NCBI GenBank assembly: GCA_963783355.1
Contig: CAWANF010000001.1
Location: 744,001 to 808,000, forward strand
Direction: 5' to 3'
Length of the DNA: 64,000 nt
DNA from: CAWANF01 sp963783355
GTDB lineage: Bacteria > Bacteroidota > Rhodothermia > Balneolales > DATFMH01
Shown: one piece after another, positions 54,735 to 63,391 of the stretch
How the letters are laid out: every line of letters begins with the position of its first letter
How positions within the stretch are numbered: the first letter of the stretch is position 1
Position numbers and translations under genes: made by a program
The notes under the pieces: generated by a model
The model's input: only the letters and a program-made list of their open reading frames with translations
Database searches by the model: none
Told to the model about the DNA's origin: nothing

Positions 54735-54764
54735 GGGTTTGGGTAAGATTGGGTAATCTTTGGG
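54735..54764 (+). other. Four G-runs, possible G-quadruplex
   Basis: Four GGG runs at 54735, 54741, 54751 and 54762 with loops of 3, 7 and 8 bases; the last three are GGGTAA repeats. It fits a loose G3+ quadruplex pattern. Function unknown. Confidence 0.35.
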
Positions 54765-54979
54765 TAAGAATCAAGTAGCTAATTTATAATAAAAATTTGC
54801 AATAGTCAAAAGTACTTAGCAAAGATTTTATTATAAGTATTACTACGTACATAAATTACTAAAAATGTGATAAAATCAAAATCTGATTTCAATTTTATTT
54901 TAAAAAAAATTCCGGAAACGATATTTGTCCTGAAATTCACGAAATTCGATTGCGATAGGGTACCATATTGGGTTTAAAT

Positions 54980-55014
54980 AAAAAAGCCGAATAATCAAAT
55001 TGAAGATTCGGCTT
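54980..55014 (-). terminator. Minus-strand rho-independent terminator candidate
   Basis: AAGCCGAAT (54984-54992) and ATTCGGCTT (55006-55014), a perfect 9-base stem with a 13-base loop; minus-strand T-run from 54985 down to 54980. Located about 270 bases after the DinB stop, it is the first good terminator after the arginine operon. Confidence 0.7.
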
Positions 55015-55279
55015 AATTCAGAGGGATTACAGGGAAAAAGTTCAATTGAACAACATTCATCAAAGTAATTTATGATGGCGTTTTTTCAATTATTTTTACC
55101 TCCGATTTTTAAAGAACATCTTTGTGAGGATGATATAAGTAATTATAAATTAGTAAATAATACTTAAGTAATTTTAGCTATTAATTGGACAAATGTCAAT
55201 ACTTCACCAACCGGCTGTTATATAGGAATTAAATAACAGAACAAAAGATATTATTTGCAGGGACCTGCTTAAGAAATAG

Positions 55280-55792
55280 TCAGGAATAGCGTTCTTGAAT
55301 GATGTTTAAATGGTGTTCAAGATGTCCGGCTAATATGTACAAAATTGAACGGATAGTCATCTCTTTTTCGTTAGCAATACCGGATTTCGACCACACTTCA
55401 TCATTAAAATTGTCAAACATCCTGAGATTTGATTCTCTCAGTGATATCAGCTCATCTACTAGGTCATCGAACGGTACGGCATCAAAATTAGATTCTGCAA
55501 CGTATTCATCCTGGTCGAACCCGGGAAGAGAGGCTCTTTCGTTACGGCTGAAACACATTGCCCGGTAAGCGAAAACACGTTCCGTATCACAGACATGGCC
55601 AATGATTTGCTTCACCGACCATTTTCCCGGGGCATATCTGTAACCTGTATCTTTATCTTTCCAGGAATCAGAAAGAGATTTAAGTTTGTTGATTTGCTCA
55701 TTCAGGTAAGTCAATATTTCGGTATCGGGTACCAGTTGAATATATCCACTATAAAATTTGGGATATTCGTCTGGTTTTGGCCTGGGTATCAT
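55280..55792 (-). CDS. DinB/YfiT-family protein, possible thiol S-transferase
   Basis: About 170 residues from ATG 55792, which has GGA six bases upstream; the longer ORF from ATG 55846 lacks a ribosome-binding site. Four-helix DinB fold with metal-ligand histidines in IIGHVCDTE (first) and AGHLEHHLN (pair). This family includes the bacillithiol S-transferase BstA and other thiol-dependent enzymes; bshC is in the same window. It lies 92 bases after argH at the end of the arginine operon. Confidence 0.75.
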   Translation of the reverse strand: MIPRPKPDEYPKFYSGYIQLVPDTEILTYLNEQINKLKSLSDSWKDKDTGYRYAPGKWSVKQIIGHVCDTERVFAYRAMCFSRNERASLPGFDQDEYVAESNFDAVPFDDLVDELISLRESNLRMFDNFNDEVWSKSGIANEKEMTIRSILYILAGHLEHHLNIIQERYS

Positions 55793-55884
55793 AATTATTC
55801 CTGGTTGAATTCTCACATTTACCTGAATGTAAGAGAACAGCCCCATTTAAACAATGAAAAGGAACGATACCTGTCTTACTTACT

Positions 55885-57246
55885 TCAGGAATTATGCAGC
55901 AGGTTTGAAGACAATTTTCCCCATTTTAACTCTTCTTTGCCGAGCCAAATTTTATAAGAGCCGACAGTATCATCAAAATAATGGGAATCGCATTGTCCGG
56001 GAGCGCCAATTTGTTTATACGTTTTGGCTAATTCAGCCTGAGTAAATATTTTGTTTGATTTATAAGTTGAACCCGCTTTTCGATATGCTTCCCGGAACGG
56101 CATGCCTTCCATGGTATATTTATTTGCTATATGAGTAGCAAATAAATCCGGGGTAAGGGCTGCCTGGCAATTTTCTGTATTAAAAGTGATCCCCGAAAGG
56201 GCATGTTTAACGGCATAATTGAGTTTATGCATTTGAACCAGTGCATCCATCAAAATCTTTTTAACCAGTTGCAGATCGCGATGATATCCGGAAATCATAT
56301 TTTGAGTTAACAGTTGTAATTCCTGGCTCCAGGCTGAAAAACGATGAGATTCACCCCGAATAAGTTCCCATGCATCCGGATTTCGTTTTTGGGGCATTAC
56401 ACTGCTGCCCGATACCTGGTCGTTGCTTAAATCAACAAATTTCTTATCTGAACCGGCGTAACTGACAATATCTGCAGCCATTCTGTTATAAACCTGGGCC
56501 GTTACAGCCATCGATTCGATAATTTTCAATTCGTGCAGACCGCGGGATAATTGAACGGCGGTAACAGCGTATTGAATACCGGAAAAACCAAGCAAATCGG
56601 CATATTTATTTCGATTTAAATCCAGGTACGGAACTCCGAAACCGGCCGCAGATCCCAGCGGTGATTTATCGAAGAATTGATAAGACTGAATCAAGGATTC
56701 GAATCCTATTGTCATAATTTCAAGATAACCGGTAAACCAGGCATCCGCCGAATTAGGCATAGCAGATTGGGTATGAGTATAACCGGGGAAAAAAATACCT
56801 TTCTGATCAATCGCTTTGGCCGTTAATATGCCCGCAATTTCCAGCCATTCACTAATAATTGAGCGTAGTTCAACTTTCGCGAATAATCGAATATCGGATA
56901 AAACCAAATCATTTCTCGAACGTCCGGCATGGATTTTTTTGCCGGTTTCACCGGTACTTTCAGTCAGGGCTCTTTCTGTGGCCGAGTGCACATCTTCATC
57001 CGCATCGGTTAGTGTGAACTTCCCATTTTCCCAATCGGCATATAATTCCTGCAAATTATCAGAAAGTATAGTGAAATCCTGTTTAGAGATTAACCCTGAC
57101 TCCAGTAAAACATGGACTTGCGCGATGTTGGATAAGATATCGTACGGGATAAGCGGTAAATCATATTGACGGTCTTCTGCTGCTGTGAAGTTAAAGAACC
57201 ATTCGGCTCCAAAATCTTTGCCTTTTTGCTGCCAGAGAGTTTTCAT
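55885..57246 (-). CDS. argH: Argininosuccinate lyase
   Basis: Splits argininosuccinate to arginine and fumarate, the last pathway step. 453 residues. Seen: VHSATERALTE, HAGRSRNDLVLSDIR, and the fumarase/lyase signature GSSVMPQKRNPDAWEL with its catalytic Ser. Penultimate gene of the operon; ten bases after the M20 deacylase. Confidence 0.95.
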   Translation of the reverse strand: MKTLWQQKGKDFGAEWFFNFTAAEDRQYDLPLIPYDILSNIAQVHVLLESGLISKQDFTILSDNLQELYADWENGKFTLTDADEDVHSATERALTESTGETGKKIHAGRSRNDLVLSDIRLFAKVELRSIISEWLEIAGILTAKAIDQKGIFFPGYTHTQSAMPNSADAWFTGYLEIMTIGFESLIQSYQFFDKSPLGSAAGFGVPYLDLNRNKYADLLGFSGIQYAVTAVQLSRGLHELKIIESMAVTAQVYNRMAADIVSYAGSDKKFVDLSNDQVSGSSVMPQKRNPDAWELIRGESHRFSAWSQELQLLTQNMISGYHRDLQLVKKILMDALVQMHKLNYAVKHALSGITFNTENCQAALTPDLFATHIANKYTMEGMPFREAYRKAGSTYKSNKIFTQAELAKTYKQIGAPGQCDSHYFDDTVGSYKIWLGKEELKWGKLSSNLLHNS

Positions 57247-57255
57247 GATCTGCCT

Positions 57256-58311
57256 TTATTCTGAAAAATAATTTTTGATGATGTTTTTATAAAGTTCTAC
57301 CCCGTCGTATAATTGCTGTACCTCAATATATTCATCTTTGGTATGGGATTGCGGACTATGTCCCGGCCCAATTTTAACTGTTGGAATTTCATGTAGAAAT
57401 GCCCAATCGGATGCTGTTGGGGAACCAACAAAAGGCCGCCCGGATGCTTTTTTAGCACTTTGTGCAATCTTGCTGTCAGGGGATGTTGAAGCGGCAAGAT
57501 AGCGGTCGCTGATAATAGATATTTCCGCATCCAGTTTGCTATTCAACAGGTCAAGAATTTGCTCATTTGGAACTTCAGGGATGGTACGGATGTCCAGAAC
57601 AATATCAGTTGCTTCCGGGGCCATATTTTTTGCGGTTCCGCCATTAATTTGCGTCGGTGTTATTTTCGTTTTTCCGATAAAATCATTTGGCGTATCAATA
57701 TGGCATTTTTCAAGTTGGACTAAAACTTTACCCATATTATAAATAGCATTATTGCCATCCACACGGGCTGCATGCCCGGAATCTCCCTTCGTCTCAACTT
57801 TTAGTATCAAAAGCCCTTTTTGTGCAATGCAGGGCTGCAAAGAGGTTGGTTCGCCGACAATGGCTGCATCAGGATTAGGAATGATATTACGTAATGTGGC
57901 CATACCGTTATTTATACCAATTCCTTCCTCGCAAACGGTTATTGCAAAACTGACTCTTCCTTTGGGTTTGAAACCTTCCGAAGCCAATTGCAAGAGTGCG
58001 GTGATCATGCTGGATCCGCATCCCTTGGCATCGGTCGTTCCCCGGCCATAAACTTTCCCATTCGTCTTAAAAGGTCTGAAAGGCTCTTTATAATGATCGG
58101 GTGAGGGTGGAACAACATCGGAATGGGAATTAAGCAAAAGCCAGGGGTTTCCGTTTCCAAGGTGCATGAGCAAATTATCGCCGTGCCTTTCCAATTCCAG
58201 CAAACCGGTTTCCCGAACATAATTTTCAAGCCAGTCAACCAACTCTTTCTCCTGTCCGCTCAGACTTGGAAAAGAAACCATTTTTACCAGCAGGTCTTCA
58301 ACTGTCAGCAT
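57256..58311 (-). CDS. argE: M20-family N-acyl-ornithine/citrulline deacylase
   Basis: 351 residues. Dizinc M20 peptidase: LNSHSDVVPPS (His, Asp), GTTDAKG (Asp), CEEG (Glu-Glu), GEPT (Glu) and GPGHSPQSHT (His), so every ligand is present. In this pathway it should deacylate the N-acyl-citrulline made by ArgF', and its operon position argues for that. Sequence resembles ArgE/LysK/DapE; acetyl versus succinyl substrate is not decided. Confidence 0.9.
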   Translation of the reverse strand: MLTVEDLLVKMVSFPSLSGQEKELVDWLENYVRETGLLELERHGDNLLMHLGNGNPWLLLNSHSDVVPPSPDHYKEPFRPFKTNGKVYGRGTTDAKGCGSSMITALLQLASEGFKPKGRVSFAITVCEEGIGINNGMATLRNIIPNPDAAIVGEPTSLQPCIAQKGLLILKVETKGDSGHAARVDGNNAIYNMGKVLVQLEKCHIDTPNDFIGKTKITPTQINGGTAKNMAPEATDIVLDIRTIPEVPNEQILDLLNSKLDAEISIISDRYLAASTSPDSKIAQSAKKASGRPFVGSPTASDWAFLHEIPTVKIGPGHSPQSHTKDEYIEVQQLYDGVELYKNIIKNYFSE

Positions 58312-58322
58312 GAATTATTTTA

Positions 58323-59099
58323 TTAAGATTCGTGTATAAGGCTTGTGCCGCCATCGGAAATGGTTTCCGGCGAACAAATGTGTACATTTTTTACTCCGCG
58401 GTACAATGCGGAAAATCCATTCTGCAGTTTGGGAATCATTCCTTCTTTAATCCAACCGTCTTTTTTTCCATTCTCAAATTGTTTCAGTTGTATTGAAGGC
58501 AATACCTGTCCGTTCTGATCCCAAACCGAACCTGTTTCCGTCATTAAAATCAAATCGTCGCAATGCAAGGTAACTGCTAATTCTGTGGCCAGGGTATCAG
58601 CATTTATATTCAGCAATCCGTCGGTGGGCGACCAGGTGAGACAACCAATTACTGGCACATATCCATTTTCTGTCAATACATTCAGCAACTTGGGATTCAC
58701 TTCCTGAATTTCCCCAACAAAGCCGAAATCAATAGATTGGTCATCGACTAGCCAGGGTTTTCTTCGTTCGGATATCGTCACCATCCCGTCTGCGGCTGTT
58801 AGCCCTACCGCATTCATCCCGGCTTTATTTAATTCTGATACCAGGTGTTTATTTACAGATCCGCCGATTATTTGCACAGTTGCTTCCAGGGCTTCGGCAT
58901 CGGTAATTCTGCGGCCTTCGAATTTTTTTATCGGGATATTCATCTGGTGGCAAAGACGATCAACCTGTTTACCGGCTCCGTGAACCAGAATCACACTTTG
59001 ACCTTTGTTTAGCTGATTAATGAGCCAGTCAACAAGTTTTTCCAACCTGCCAGGTTGATCGATAATTTCTCCGCCAATTTTTATAAGTGTAGATTCCAT
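58323..59099 (-). CDS. argB: N-acylglutamate kinase
   Basis: Phosphorylates the N-acylated glutamate at its gamma-carboxyl. 258 residues, amino-acid kinase fold: LIKIGGEII at the start, VLVHGAGKQVDRL with Gly-rich loop, FEGRRITDAEAL, and NINADTLATELAV near the C-terminal half. Overlaps argF' by 19 bases. Whether it acts on acetyl- or succinylglutamate is not determined. Confidence 0.93.
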   Translation of the reverse strand: MESTLIKIGGEIIDQPGRLEKLVDWLINQLNKGQSVILVHGAGKQVDRLCHQMNIPIKKFEGRRITDAEALEATVQIIGGSVNKHLVSELNKAGMNAVGLTAADGMVTISERRKPWLVDDQSIDFGFVGEIQEVNPKLLNVLTENGYVPVIGCLTWSPTDGLLNINADTLATELAVTLHCDDLILMTETGSVWDQNGQVLPSIQLKQFENGKKDGWIKEGMIPKLQNGFSALYRGVKNVHICSPETISDGGTSLIHES

Positions 59100-60094
59100 A
59101 ATTTCATTAAGACCGCTTTCTGGGCGTGGAGACGATTTCCGGCTTCCTGGATATGCAGAGCATTTTTATGATCTAATACTTCGTCGTCTGCAACGACATT
59201 TCTTCGTATGGGTAAACAATGCATAAAAACACCATCATCGGTATGATCCATATCTTTTTTAGTGACGGTCCAGTCACTGTAATTTTGCCGTGTTGTTTTT
59301 TCTTTCTCCGAATCATCATATAACATACCGGCATGCCAGGATTTGGCGTAAACTACATGTGCATTATCGAATGCCTCATCACGATTGTGTGTGATGTTGA
59401 ATTTCGCCTTTTGCTCTTTTGTAAACTTACGGGCATTATCCAGGATTTTCTCATCCAGTAACATTTCTTTTGGGCAGGCGAGGGTCACATTGGCACCACT
59501 TTTGGCAAAAGCTTCGAGAGCTGAATTCGGGACGGCTCTGGGTAAAGGACTTGGATGCGGGGCCCAGGTCAGAACTACATTAGTACCGGACAAATCTTTT
59601 CCAAATTGTTCACGGATGGTCATCCAGTCTGCAAGGCCCTGACAGGGATGTCCAAGAGAGCTTTCCATATTGACAACAGGAACGCTGGCTAAATTTGTCA
59701 TTGTATTCAGAATACGATCTTCCTGGTCGGCTTCCTTATCGTTTAAGGTGGCAAAATATCGTATCCCGAGAGCATCCACATAATTTGATAAAACAGGCAC
59801 CAGTTCCTTGATATGTTCCTGGCTGCTGCCATTCATGACGGCACCGAGTGTTGTTTCAATGTTCCATGAATTTTTACCCGGCTGAATAATAACGGATTCG
59901 GCTCCGAGATGAGCAGCTGCCACCTGGAATGAGATTTGAGTTCGTAAAGAAGGATTGTTGAAGAAGAGTCCGAGAACTTTATTTCGGGCAATTGGTTCTC
60001 TGTAATTATTTTTTTTTAAGATGATGGCCAGCTCAATTAGTTTACTCAATTCATCCGTCGGCCAATCAGATAATTGAAGAAAATTGTTGTTCAT
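59081..60094 (-). CDS. argF': N-acylornithine carbamoyltransferase (ArgF')
   Basis: 337 residues. This is the AOTCase/SOTCase type, not ordinary OTCase: FNNPSLRTQISF (carbamoyl-phosphate loop), QPGKNSWNIE, SSLGHPCQGLAD, and RRNVVADDEVL. Lys near the end (HAQKAV) matches the carboxylated Lys302 of the Xanthomonas enzyme. At position 92 the residue is Gln (GSSQEHI) where the acetyl enzyme has Glu and the succinyl enzyme has Pro. Consequently the pathway runs through N-acyl-citrulline, to be freed by the M20 deacylase. Confidence 0.92.
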   Translation of the reverse strand: MNNNFLQLSDWPTDELSKLIELAIILKKNNYREPIARNKVLGLFFNNPSLRTQISFQVAAAHLGAESVIIQPGKNSWNIETTLGAVMNGSSQEHIKELVPVLSNYVDALGIRYFATLNDKEADQEDRILNTMTNLASVPVVNMESSLGHPCQGLADWMTIREQFGKDLSGTNVVLTWAPHPSPLPRAVPNSALEAFAKSGANVTLACPKEMLLDEKILDNARKFTKEQKAKFNITHNRDEAFDNAHVVYAKSWHAGMLYDDSEKEKTTRQNYSDWTVTKKDMDHTDDGVFMHCLPIRRNVVADDEVLDHKNALHIQEAGNRLHAQKAVLMKLWNLHL

Positions 60095-60096
60095 GA

Positions 60097-61266
60097 TCAG
60101 ATTAGATTTTTTAACTCTGAGATAAAACTTTCAATGATATCCAGAGAAGTATTGACAGGTGGCATTAACCGGATAACATTCGGGTTTTTTGCACTTCCGG
60201 TCAGCCATCCTTTTTCCATTAATTTCATTCTCAATTCTTTTACCGGAGTATCGAAAACCAGTCCAATCAGGCAACCGGCACCGCGGACGGTTATGCCTGT
60301 GTCTTTAAGCCCGTTTTTGATGGTATCGAATATAACAACGGCATGATCCATATAGTGTTTTTCTTCTATCTCTGTCAGGGTAGCGAGAGAAGCTGCCATC
60401 GCCATCATGCCGCCTCCGAAGGTCGTTCCGAAATCACCTGGTTTTATCTGGCTGGCATGTTTTTCAGGAAGCAGAACCGCACCAATCGGAATGCCGGATC
60501 CCAGTGATTTTGCAAGCGTGATGATATCGGGAGCAATTCCGACCTGCTCACTGTATGAAAAAGTACCGGTTCGGCCGATACCAGTCTGTACTTCATCAAA
60601 TATTAAAAATACACCATATTGGTCACACAATTTGCGAACTTCCCGGAAATATTCTGTGTTAGAACAGACAACACCAGCCATACTTTGGATAGGTTCCATT
60701 ATGACTGCTGCAATATCTTTATTTTTTTCTAAACTTTTTTTCAAAGCATCTGAGTTCCCAAATGGTATGAAACTGACGGGAGGGAGGATGGCCTCATAAG
60801 GCTCTCTAAGAGGAGTTCCGTAGCTTACGGCTAGTGAGGCGAGAGTCCTTCCGTGAAATCCACCCTCCATAGCAATTACATGCTTTTTTCCCGTTAGTTT
60901 CCATGCCATTTTTAATGCATTTTCATTGGCTTCCGCCCCTGAATTGCAGAAAAAAACTTTTTTGAATGTGTCCGGAGCCATCGTTATCAGCTTTTGTGCC
61001 GCTAATCCCCGCACCGGGCTCCAGGCTACATTCGAGTAAAACAATAATTTATCAGCTTGATCTTTAATGGCTGAAACAACAGCATCAGGCGTATGCCCCA
61101 AAATAGAAACGCAATGTCCGCCATAAAGATCTATTAGTTTTTTGCCATCGGTATCGTATAAATAAATACCATGGCCATGTGATAATACATATGGAAACCG
61201 ATCGTATGTACTGACTTCATACTGGTTTTCCAGTTCTTTAATATCTATTTCAGCAATAGAGTTCAT
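60097..61266 (-). CDS. argD: Acetylornithine aminotransferase family protein
   Basis: PLP aminotransferase of subclass III that makes N-acylornithine. 389 residues: NSGAEANENALK (about 108-119), MEGGFHGRT, LIFDEVQTGIGRTG with Asp224, and the PLP Lys253 in TLAKSLGSGIP. Close on argF' (two bases). Fold type is shared with other ornithine/GABA aminotransferases, but context fixes the role. Confidence 0.93.
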   Translation of the reverse strand: MNSIAEIDIKELENQYEVSTYDRFPYVLSHGHGIYLYDTDGKKLIDLYGGHCVSILGHTPDAVVSAIKDQADKLLFYSNVAWSPVRGLAAQKLITMAPDTFKKVFFCNSGAEANENALKMAWKLTGKKHVIAMEGGFHGRTLASLAVSYGTPLREPYEAILPPVSFIPFGNSDALKKSLEKNKDIAAVIMEPIQSMAGVVCSNTEYFREVRKLCDQYGVFLIFDEVQTGIGRTGTFSYSEQVGIAPDIITLAKSLGSGIPIGAVLLPEKHASQIKPGDFGTTFGGGMMAMAASLATLTEIEEKHYMDHAVVIFDTIKNGLKDTGITVRGAGCLIGLVFDTPVKELRMKLMEKGWLTGSAKNPNVIRLMPPVNTSLDIIESFISELKNLI

Positions 61267-61285
61267 AAATAATGTTTAAAAATTC

Positions 61286-62314
61286 TTACAGAGTAAAGGC
61301 GACCTGGTTTAATCCGGCCGTTTCATCAAAGCCGGAAATAATATTTAAATTCTGAACCGCCTGTCCGGCTGCGCCTTTAACCAAATTGTCGATGGCTGAA
61401 CCCACTACAACCGAATTCCCACTTTGGTGCCAGCCAATATCGGCAAAATTGCTACCGACCACATTCTTTAATTCCGGAAGGCCTTTGCGCAATCTGACAA
61501 AGGATTGATTTTCGTAATGTTTCTTATAAATTTCTTCAATATTAATTCCGTTGTTGGCAACGAATGAAACCGTTAACCAGATTCCCCTGACATAAGGCCC
61601 CGATACCGGAGTGAAAAGAATATTTGGTTGATCATTCGTGACTTTTCCAATCGACTGGTTTATTTCACCCAAGTGTTGATGGGTTAATACCTTATACGCC
61701 TTTACATTACCAAACCGATGCGAAAAATGAACGGCTGCAGACAATTTAGCGCCGGAGCCGGACGAACCGGTCATAGCCGTAATATGATAATTGTTGCTGC
61801 ATTCATTTTTAACCAACGGCAACAGAGCTAACTGTATAGCTGTTGCGAAACAACCGGGTACGGCAATGTACTTCGATTTTTTAATATCCGAAAAATTGAA
61901 TTCCGGTAATCCGTAAACAAAATGGTCAAGAAGTTCAGGATGTGGATGATCCATATTATAATATGTCTGATAATCACCGGTATTTTTAAGCCGGTAATCG
62001 GAGCCCATATCCAGAATTTTTCCCTTAAAACCTTTATTGATCAAATCTGCAATGGGTTTGGCTGAACTGCCATGAGGCAGCGCAAACAAAATGATTTCAG
62101 ATTGATCCGTCCATAATTGGTCCATCGGTTTGATAACCATATCTGCAAGTCCTTTAAATGACGGAAATAAATCATCAAAAGAAGAACCTGCCGATTGATT
62201 ACCATACAGATTTTGCAAAACGACATGTGGATGCTGAAGCAACAATCGAATGGCTTCCATTCCGGCAAAACCGCTGGCCCCGACAACCGATACATGGACT
62301 TTCTGTTCACTCAT
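61286..62314 (-). CDS. argC: N-acyl-gamma-glutamyl-phosphate reductase
   Basis: 342 residues. Dinucleotide loop VVGASGFAGME (10-20), catalytic Cys155 in VPGCFATA, and catalytic His region THQHLGEI (211-218). The long form of the enzyme. ATG 62314 overlaps the stop of the preceding P-loop gene as ATGA, indicating translational coupling. Reduces the product of ArgB. Confidence 0.95.
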   Translation of the reverse strand: MSEQKVHVSVVGASGFAGMEAIRLLLQHPHVVLQNLYGNQSAGSSFDDLFPSFKGLADMVIKPMDQLWTDQSEIILFALPHGSSAKPIADLINKGFKGKILDMGSDYRLKNTGDYQTYYNMDHPHPELLDHFVYGLPEFNFSDIKKSKYIAVPGCFATAIQLALLPLVKNECSNNYHITAMTGSSGSGAKLSAAVHFSHRFGNVKAYKVLTHQHLGEINQSIGKVTNDQPNILFTPVSGPYVRGIWLTVSFVANNGINIEEIYKKHYENQSFVRLRKGLPELKNVVGSNFADIGWHQSGNSVVVGSAIDNLVKGAAGQAVQNLNIISGFDETAGLNQVAFTL

Positions 62315-63388
62315 ATTTCGCCGACCCCAACTTCTTGCAGCGAATAATTCTTCAGTTCACTAATGACATGGTCTGCGAGTAATTCTGGTTGTTGCATCGC
62401 GTTGGCCGCTTTCATGCCAAGCGTATTCCTAATGTAATTTATCCCCACAATATTGTCAGTAACCGGACCTGTTATTACTGAAGGAGTTCTGCCGTACCGT
62501 TTTTTGAATATATTATCAATGGCCCAACAACCGGTCAGGTCTTGTGCTGCCGTTACATGAACAGCAATCCATTTTTGTAAATCTTTATCAATCAATAGAT
62601 TATCAACTCCATAGGAACCTATGATGCCATCGCCGAATTCCAGGACAATGACGTCTGGTTTGAACGTGTTCAGATGAGTGATAAGGCCTTTAGCCATGGG
62701 CAACACATTTTGGTGAGTTGTCGAGACCAGCCCGGCTTCGGTGAAATGAGCACAGGCAATAGCACCGTGATCTTTCATCGATTTGGTATCTCTCATCAGG
62801 GAGGCACCGGTTAATTTAGCGGCACCAACCTTATAACCTCTTTCGGTCAGGGTCTGGATAATCTGGGAGGCGGCAAACGTTTTGCCAACATTCATACAGG
62901 TTCCTGTGACGGCAATCAAGGGAACGCTGAAATCGATGATTATCGACCCATTCGATAGCAAAATCGCTGATAGTGGCATGAACAAAGCAGTTGTTATCTT
63001 CGATCATGACGGCACCCAATACTTCAGCACGCATAGCCGGACCATAAGGCGGATAATCGGATTGGCATAGCCCGATAATGCCACCCATATTCAGTACATT
63101 CAGGATATCACCGGTATTGATTTTTCTTGGCACGATACCGCTGTACCCTCTTAATGCCTGGCGTTCTCCTAAAGTCCCTACAAGAATTTGTCCTTTCCTG
63201 AGGGTGACGAATTCGCCATTCTTAAGTTCTACCTGATTATAAGTTTCTTTATCATCAAGTAACCGAACAGCGATAAGATATCCGTCTCTTGCTACAATAT
63301 TATCCGATAACAGAATATCCTGTGATAAAGGAACTGCTCCGGTACTGGAAGTGATGATATCTGATTGAACGACTTTGTATTCTTCCAT
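62311..63388 (-). pseudogene. Unfamiliar two-domain P-loop protein in the arginine operon, frameshifted in this sequence
   Basis: Two overlapping open frames read as one protein of about 358 residues. N-terminal part (about 150 residues) is beta-rich with GEFVTLRKGQILVGTL and GPAMRAEVLGAVM. The second part, in the +1 frame from about 62950, has a P-loop VTGTCMNVGKT and then AAKLTGASLMRDTKSM, VLEFGDGIIGSYG and VITGPVTDNIVG, a MobB/BioD/DUF1611-like SIMIBI NTPase. A single extra base, likely in the CCC at 62947-62949 (minus-strand GGG), breaks the frame. Fills the slot between argG and argC; coupled by ATGA to argC. Function not known. Confidence 0.7.
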
Positions 63389-63391
63389 TGG

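Larger units (their letters stand above)
54600..55279. other. 680-base intergenic region between the ABC operon and the arginine operon
   Basis: AT-rich, no ORF. Contains two minus-strand terminator-like hairpins (54683-54726 and 54980-55014), the four-G-run element (54735-54764) and little else that I recognise. No plus-strand terminator follows the ABC operon directly. No tRNA, small RNA family or promoter box could be named with confidence. Confidence 0.55.

Noticed and set aside
57752..58051. 99-codon plus-strand ORF inside argE
   Set aside because: Antisense shadow of a fully conserved M20 enzyme.
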